From positions 1-51,488 of the forward strand of contig NZ_JARZFX010000019.1 of NCBI RefSeq assembly GCF_036026595.1: DNA of 51,488 nt. The letters are read 5' to 3'. Every line of letters begins with the position of its first letter. Positions within the stretch are counted from its first letter, which is position 1. Shown here piece by piece: positions 48,097 to 51,488 of this stretch. The notes below the pieces were generated by a model, which saw only the letters and a program-made list of their open reading frames with translations, was not told the origin of the DNA and searched no databases. The position numbers and the translations under genes were made by a program. Source of the DNA: Virgibacillus_P tibetensis. Its GTDB lineage: Bacteria; Bacillota; Bacilli; Bacillales; Amphibacillaceae.

Positions 48097-48282
48097 TTAA
48101 TCACGATGTATTTTTCCCATAATAATGCCGTCTAATTCAAAATCTTCTACTACATCCACTTCCACCACGAGCTCTTCCTCTTTTTCAGGCATCACGGTAA
48201 TAGTCACCTGCTTGTTCTTTCCTGCATTGGCGACCATTCCATCTTCATCCTGAATGTTTTCACTGAGTGGTTCACGTATCAA
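48097..48282 (-). CDS. Short acidic open frame, doubtful
   Basis: 61 codons: MIREPLSENIQDEDGMVANA, GKNKQVTITVMPEKEEELVV, EVDVVEDFELDGIIMGKIHR D. Composition (alternating hydrophobic and acidic residues) looks coding and could be the C-terminal beta-rich part of a larger lost protein. No convincing ribosome-binding site is seen at 48282. Family not recognised. Confidence 0.4.
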   Translation of the reverse strand: MIREPLSENIQDEDGMVANAGKNKQVTITVMPEKEEELVVEVDVVEDFELDGIIMGKIHRD

Positions 48283-48317
48283 ATAGAAATATAGACCTTA
48301 TTCTCAACCAAAATGAA

Positions 48318-48351
48318 AAATAAGCGCTAAACCTATACAAAGGCCAGCGCT
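48318..48351 (-). terminator. Terminator after GNAT remnant
   Basis: AGCGCT (about 48323-48328) and AGCGCT (48345-48351) arms with a long loop, followed on the minus strand by TATTTTTC. Confidence 0.5.
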
Positions 48352-48367
48352 CTATTTAACATATCTC

Positions 48368-48955
48368 TTATGATTTTATGTACTTATAATGAATAAAGTC
48401 ATATGTGTTATACTTATCGTCTCTCAAGCCAAGATTTTGGAAATGGTTCATCTCTAAAACCCTTTGAGATGCGTAATTGTTTGTAGTTGTCTTTGCATGT
48501 ATTTCCTTTACTTTAATTTGATTTTTCATTTCATTTAAAAGCAACCTCACGCTTTTACCTGCAAGCCCCATGCCCCCATACGCTTCATCAACTCTAAAAC
48601 CTAACTGACCAATTCCATGCGTATCAATATCTATCAAATTAATTCTTCCAACAATGATTCCACCCTGACTTTTTATCAAATAGAAGTACGACTCTTCTCT
48701 ATCCTGCTCATCAAGTAAGTTCTGATGTCTTTGTTTAAATTCCTTGTATTCATAATAGTCATCACCACGACTTGAAACCATTTCTTTTAGAAAACTTGGC
48801 ATTCGCCAAGTATTTGGGCGATGCCTTAGTTGCACTTATGCAGAAAGAAATATGGTTATGCTTTCTTAACTGCCAAAAAAAGAACGATTATTTATTTCAA
48901 ATTCAAATAAAGCCTCTGCATCTTCAAGCTTTAATTTTTCACTATATATTTCCAC
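48368..48955 (-). pseudogene. GNAT acetyltransferase disrupted by a ~95-bp insert
   Basis: From GTG 48955 the minus strand reads EIYSEKLKLEDAEALFEFEI, NNRSFF, then about 95 bp of unrelated DNA (48786-48880), then EMVSSRGDDYYEYKEFKQRH, QNLLDEQDREESYFYLIKS and the GNAT core IGQLGFRVDEAYGGMGLAGK, SVRLLL, with TTNNYASQRVLEMNHFQNLG. In GNATs of this type the segment NRxFF is joined directly to ExMVPSRGDDYY, so the insert is foreign. It contains stops. The downstream open frame could start at an internal codon only with loss of the N-terminus. Confidence 0.8.
48786..48880. mobile_element. Short insert in GNAT gene, possible miniature element
   Basis: About 95 bp interrupting otherwise continuous coding sequence. 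It has the hairpin ACTTGGC-att-cGCCAAGT near one end, a related GGGCGATGCC next to it, and CTGCCAAAA at the other end. Terminal repeats are imperfect; it may be a miniature element or a small duplication. Not related to the array repeat. Confidence 0.4.
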
Positions 48956-49023
48956 CTAGATCCTACCTCCAATACATCTAAACCTACTCCTAAGCATTCC
49001 TTCAGTTCATTATAATACAGAAA

Positions 49024-49054
49024 GAATCCACTTTGATCATGTCAAAATGGATTC
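49024..49054 (-). terminator. Terminator after small gene 49172-49339
   Basis: GAATCCAcTTTGA / TCAAAaTGGATTC with a 5-nt loop, then TTTCT on the minus strand. Confidence 0.65.
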
Positions 49055-49171
49055 CCCTTTGATTCGTCCAGAACCATAGTCCTGCATGTTTTGTTTAAAT
49101 AAACCATTTATTTTACATTTCTCTTTACCAGAGATCTGTTACCCTTATCCATCTTTCGCCTTGTTACTCAC

Positions 49172-49339
49172 TCAGCCTTTTCCGGCTTGAAAAAACGATC
49201 TAAAAATCATGTATTTCTTCTTTTTCTTATCGATAGCGTGATTAGTTTTAGTAACGATTCTATTTTGACAGGCCTCTTTTTTCAATTGTTCCATACGGTC
49301 GTTAACGATACTTTTATAAATATCTATATGAAAATGCAC
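49172..49339 (-). CDS. Small basic protein (55 aa, GTG start)
   Basis: GTG 49339 follows AAGGGAGGT by 5 nt. Protein MHFHIDIYKSIVNDRMEQLK, KEACQNRIVTKTNHAIDKKK, KKYMIFRSFFQAGKG. Very Lys-rich and without membrane segments. The family is not recognised. Ribosome-binding site and terminator downstream (49024) support a real gene; the opposing plus-strand frame at 49187-49474 has neither. Confidence 0.55.
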   Translation of the reverse strand: MHFHIDIYKSIVNDRMEQLKKEACQNRIVTKTNHAIDKKKKKYMIFRSFFQAGKG

Positions 49340-49812
49340 GATGATACCTCCCTTATGTTGCTAATATTGTTTCTCATACAACCGGGAAGGCTTTTAGTTT
49401 TCGGCAGGGTGACGGAAGTTCGCTTCACAAATAACCCCTGCTTTTGGAGCAGGGAATCCACACTTCAGGTATGAATATGGTTCCTTACACGTTGAACTTT
49501 TTCTTACTTCTATGATTTTATAAGTTTATACAAAAATCACCTTTATTTGTGTAGTCATTATTATTCAGCCTCCTTTCACCAGGATCTATCGCGACATATC
49601 CATTAACTCACAAAACAAACCCTACAAACAAGCGAAAGAATAATTATAGTTATTTATTATTACATAAATATACCAGTAAATAGGGAATCTTTAGTTTTCA
49701 CTTTATTATGAATATTTATGTTAAAATAAATGCAGAGATTGTGAACGATTACACTCAAACTAACGACGCAGATAGTTGAATAAGAAAGAGCAGGAGTAGG
49801 GGGGATGTTGTA
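49340..49812. other. Intergenic with hairpin and array repeat
   Basis: No gene seen. A CCCTGCTTTTGGAGCAGGG hairpin (49436-49454) and one array repeat (49749-49796) are present; a T-rich region before 49740 may hold the promoter of the following small gene. Confidence 0.5.
49749..49796 (+). repeat. Array repeat, shortened
   Basis: TTACACTCAAACTAACGACG, CAGATAGTTGAATAAGAAAG, AGCAGG. GTTGAAT box clear. Confidence 0.7.
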
Positions 49813-49941
49813 GTGTGGTTACTTTTAGGTTTTATCGTAGTAGTTATTACTCTTTTATCAATAGACGGACAGCTCAGAAAAGGATATAAGCAACAACAAG
49901 AAATAGTAGAATTACTAAAACAAATTAAAGAAAAGCATTGA
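49813..49941 (+). CDS. Very small membrane protein (42 aa, GTG start)
   Basis: GTG 49813 lies behind AGGGGGGAT (about 8 nt). Protein MWLLLGFIVVVITLLSIDGQ, LRKGYKQQQEIVELLKQIKE KH: one membrane helix followed by an amphipathic, Gln/Lys-rich helix. It exactly fills the interval between the repeats at 49749 and 49952, i.e. the smallest cassette of the array. Short proteins of this shape are common in Bacilli; no function known. Confidence 0.7.
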   Translation: MWLLLGFIVVVITLLSIDGQLRKGYKQQQEIVELLKQIKEKH

Positions 49942-49951
49942 TTTAATTCTT

Positions 49952-50022
49952 TAATAATCTGGTGCGATTGTTAAATAAGGACAGTCGATTATTGTGCTAA
50001 CGACGTAGTTTAGTTAAACAAA
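49952..50022 (+). repeat. Array repeat, form B, near consensus
   Basis: TTAATAATCTGGTGCGATTG, TTAAATAAGGACAGTCGATT, ATTGTGCTAACGACGTAGTT, TAGTTAAAC. Confidence 0.9.
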
Positions 50023-50048
50023 CAGATAAAGTATCGAGGGTGAAAATA

Positions 50049-50534
50049 ATGGCGAAAGAATTAGAAAGAGCTATTGATTTACGGAAGGCTGGGGACCATA
50101 AGGAATCTAACGAATTATTTATGAAACTGGTACAGAAGTTCCCCGATAATGCGTCAATTAATTATCAATGTGCTTGGAGTTTTGATTTATTAGGAGAAGA
50201 ATCGAAAGCAGTGCCTTTTTACGAAAATGCAATCAAATTAGGACTGTCTTCAAATGAACTTGAAGGAGCCTTAGTAGGATTAGGGAGTACATACAGAACA
50301 CTAGGAGAATATGAAAATTCCAAAAGGGTATTTCAAATGGCAATCGAATCATTTCCAAACAATAGAGCAATTCAAACATTCTATTCTATGACCTTATATA
50401 ATTTAAACGAACATAGTGAAGCGATGGAGTTGTTACTAAAATGCTTAATAGATACAACAACAGACGAAAAAATTTTAAGTTATAAAAAGGCAATTGATTT
50501 CTATTCGAATACATTAGATAAATTGTGGAAGTAG
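50049..50534 (+). CDS. TPR-repeat protein
   Basis: 161 aa from ATG 50049 (GAGGGTGA ribosome-binding site; GTG 50040 is inside that signal). Four tetratricopeptide units: LERAIDLRKAGDHKESNELF, DNASINYQCAWSFDLLGEES, KAVPFYENAIKLGLSSNELE, GALVGLGSTYRTLGEYENSK and the final RAIQTFYSMTLYNLNEHSEA. The protein forms a helical superhelix for protein-protein contact. In Bacilli similar short TPR proteins are annotated as tetratrico peptide repeat group proteins of unknown role. Flanked by repeats. Confidence 0.9.
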   Translation: MAKELERAIDLRKAGDHKESNELFMKLVQKFPDNASINYQCAWSFDLLGEESKAVPFYENAIKLGLSSNELEGALVGLGSTYRTLGEYENSKRVFQMAIESFPNNRAIQTFYSMTLYNLNEHSEAMELLLKCLIDTTTDEKILSYKKAIDFYSNTLDKLWK

Positions 50535-50557
50535 TTTGTGAAAAGGTATACGTAAAG

Positions 50558-50645
50558 TAAGGGGTGCAATAGTTAAACAACAGGAATCTTCATAAATGAC
50601 AATTCCTGTTTACTTTTTGTATCACTAATGAGGCAGGATTGTGGA
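50558..50645 (+). repeat. Array repeat with terminator hairpin
   Basis: AAGGGGTGCAATAGTTAAAC, AACAGGAAT / ATTCCTGTT stem, then ATGAGGCAGGATTGTGGAAG. A form-A copy in the plus arm. Confidence 0.85.
50579..50616 (+). terminator. Intrinsic terminator within the repeat
   Basis: AACAGGAAT (50579-50587) pairs with ATTCCTGTT (50602-50610), followed by TACTTTTT. Confidence 0.8.
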
Positions 50646-50695
50646 AGAAGAAATATAACGGTTAAGAGTGCAATCAATAGAGAGGAGGAAACCAT

Positions 50696-51403
50696 TTGTT
50701 ACGAAGAATTTTGTTGTCAATGATATTCATATTTACCATGTCATTTATTTCAGCATGTGGGGAAAGTGCGGAAGATAATGGAGAGTATCCCTATGGTCAT
50801 TATGAAGATGATAAAATGATAGGTACTGTTTCAGAAGTGAATAAAAGCGGGAGTACTATAGTTGTTGACATTTCTGAATGGGAAAAGCGAGATAGAAAAG
50901 GTCCTGTTATGACAGATGAGGGCTATTCATATAAAGCTAAGATAACCGATAAAACTGTCATAAAATCTGAAAAGGATAATGAGACATCAATTGATGATAT
51001 AAAAAAGGGACAAAAAGTGTTAGTTAATCCGCCAAGTGAGGATGGCTTCGAAGGTCATCCAGACGAAATTATTTTATTAGAAATGACTTATGAAGAAAAG
51101 TATTCACGGCTTCTATCGCATACAGATGGAATGAATATTGTCATCATGTATAAGGATGGGGAAACGCTACCTATGGAGATGCAAGAAACTGTCTATGAAA
51201 ATGTAATGAATATATTGGAGGGGACAGAACACAGAGCTTCAGCTGCATGGGTACCTTATGATGAAAAATTTATTGTAGATTATAAAGAAGAATTGGACAT
51301 TCAACAGTTTCCAGCCATGCTTGTGTTTGATGGAGAAGAGCTTATTTTTAAAGGATATAGTGTTGATGAACTATATGAGTTTTTTAGAAACTTGATTGAA
51401 TAA
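50696..51403 (+). CDS. Lipoprotein with thioredoxin-like C-terminal domain
   Basis: 235 aa, TTG start at 50696 directly behind AGAGGAGGAAACCAT. Signal peptide with lipobox ISAC (Cys21). Domain 1 (about 40-125) is an OB/DUF3221-like barrel: MIGTVSEVNKSGSTIVVDIS, then DIKKGQKVLVNPPSEDGFEG. Domain 2 (about 140-235), MNIVIMYKDGETLPMEMQET, YDEKFIVDYKEELDIQQFPA, MLVFDGEELIFKGYSVDELY, has the cis-Pro segment and strand order of a thioredoxin fold, but no CxxC, so no redox activity is expected. Outside the membrane. Combination not recognised as a named family. Confidence 0.75.
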   Translation: MLRRILLSMIFIFTMSFISACGESAEDNGEYPYGHYEDDKMIGTVSEVNKSGSTIVVDISEWEKRDRKGPVMTDEGYSYKAKITDKTVIKSEKDNETSIDDIKKGQKVLVNPPSEDGFEGHPDEIILLEMTYEEKYSRLLSHTDGMNIVIMYKDGETLPMEMQETVYENVMNILEGTEHRASAAWVPYDEKFIVDYKEELDIQQFPAMLVFDGEELIFKGYSVDELYEFFRNLIE

Positions 51404-51440
51404 ATACTGTATGGGTTTTGTATATGAAAAAAATCACTTA

Positions 51441-51470
51441 AAATGGGTGCTTTAATTTAATAAGCAATTT
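51441..51470 (+). repeat. Array repeat, first half, at window edge
   Basis: AAATGGGTGCTTTAATTTAA then TAAGCAATTT; the rest lies beyond 51488, showing that the array goes on. Confidence 0.75.
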
Positions 51471-51488
51471 TGAAAATAAATATAAGAA

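Noticed and set aside
49187..49474. 95-codon plus-strand frame
   Set aside because: No ribosome-binding site; it overlaps the minus-strand 55-aa gene, which has a strong one.
647..51470. CRISPR array interpretation of the repeats
   Set aside because: Spacing is 150 to several thousand bases with genes between, the copies diverge, and no cas genes are seen.
647..51470. Repeats as ordinary intrinsic terminators only
   Set aside because: Form B lacks a strong stem and T-run, and both halves outside the hairpin are conserved in sequence, which termination does not need. Termination may still be a secondary role of form A.
1..51488. tRNA, rRNA, tmRNA or riboswitch
   Set aside because: I looked for cloverleaf-like stretches and familiar conserved cores and saw none; AT-rich hairpins present are explained by terminators and repeats.
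1..51488. Integrase, resolvase or prophage module that could drive the array
   Set aside because: No tyrosine or serine recombinase motif is recognisable in any translated frame of the window; such a gene would have to be elsewhere.

Overview
The window looks like chromosomal DNA of a low-G+C, endospore-lineage Bacillota bacterium, most likely family Bacillaceae. It is AT-rich, ribosome-binding sites of the AGGAGG type stand in front of nearly every gene, and the recognisable families (MOSC/YiiM, DUF1292, DUF4256, DUF2161, CXXC-20-CXXC zinc finger, class I FBP aldolase of staphylococcal type, MenA-like UbiA, many GNAT, VOC, DinB and Nudix proteins) are those of Bacillus-like genomes. I see no rRNA or tRNA gene, CRISPR array, phage or plasmid module, and no intact transposase or recombinase.

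The outstanding feature is an array of short, mostly single-gene units, each closed at its 3' end by a copy of one dispersed, partly palindromic repeat (about 50-100 bp). More than 40 full, partial or decayed copies lie at about 647-9370, 11-14 kb, 18.3-27.8 kb and 30-51.5 kb. Read in the sense of the preceding gene, the consensus is a first half GGTGCGATTGTTAAATAAG, a centre that is either an intrinsic-terminator hairpin (form A, mainly 3.7-19 kb) or a short AATAAG/CTTATT stem (form B, mainly 24-50 kb), and a second half TTGTGCTAACGAAGCAGG followed by ATTGTTGAATAAG. With few exceptions the repeat points the way its gene points: minus from 1 to 39.5 kb and plus from 39.6 kb to the end. This resembles an integron-type cassette array (ORF plus 3' recombination site), but no integrase is visible here.

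The cargo is also cassette-like: about 12 GNAT acetyltransferases (four broken), seven VOC/glyoxalase-fold proteins, three Nudix hydrolases, three nucleotidyltransferases, an APH-type kinase, DinB proteins, two MFS exporters each with its own HTH regulator, small lipoproteins and 40-130 aa membrane proteins. Several cassettes are duplicated (VOC genes at 2958 and 35676; membrane-anchored proteins at 26310 and 35255), some are cut off at a repeat boundary, and an unusual number carry a lesion in the first ten codons.

Between the repeat-rich stretches lie blocks with few or no repeats and more housekeeping-like genes: 13.8-17.5 kb (AlkD-like protein, FMN reductase, DUF1292, DinB, UbiA) and 28-33.7 kb (HEAT-like protein, VOC, DUF4256, nucleotidyltransferase, zinc-finger membrane protein, FBP aldolase, DUF2161 nuclease-fold protein). 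Pseudogenes (IS1595-family transposase, AlaX-type editing protein, azoreductase, old yellow enzyme, ASCH protein, several GNATs) show active turnover.
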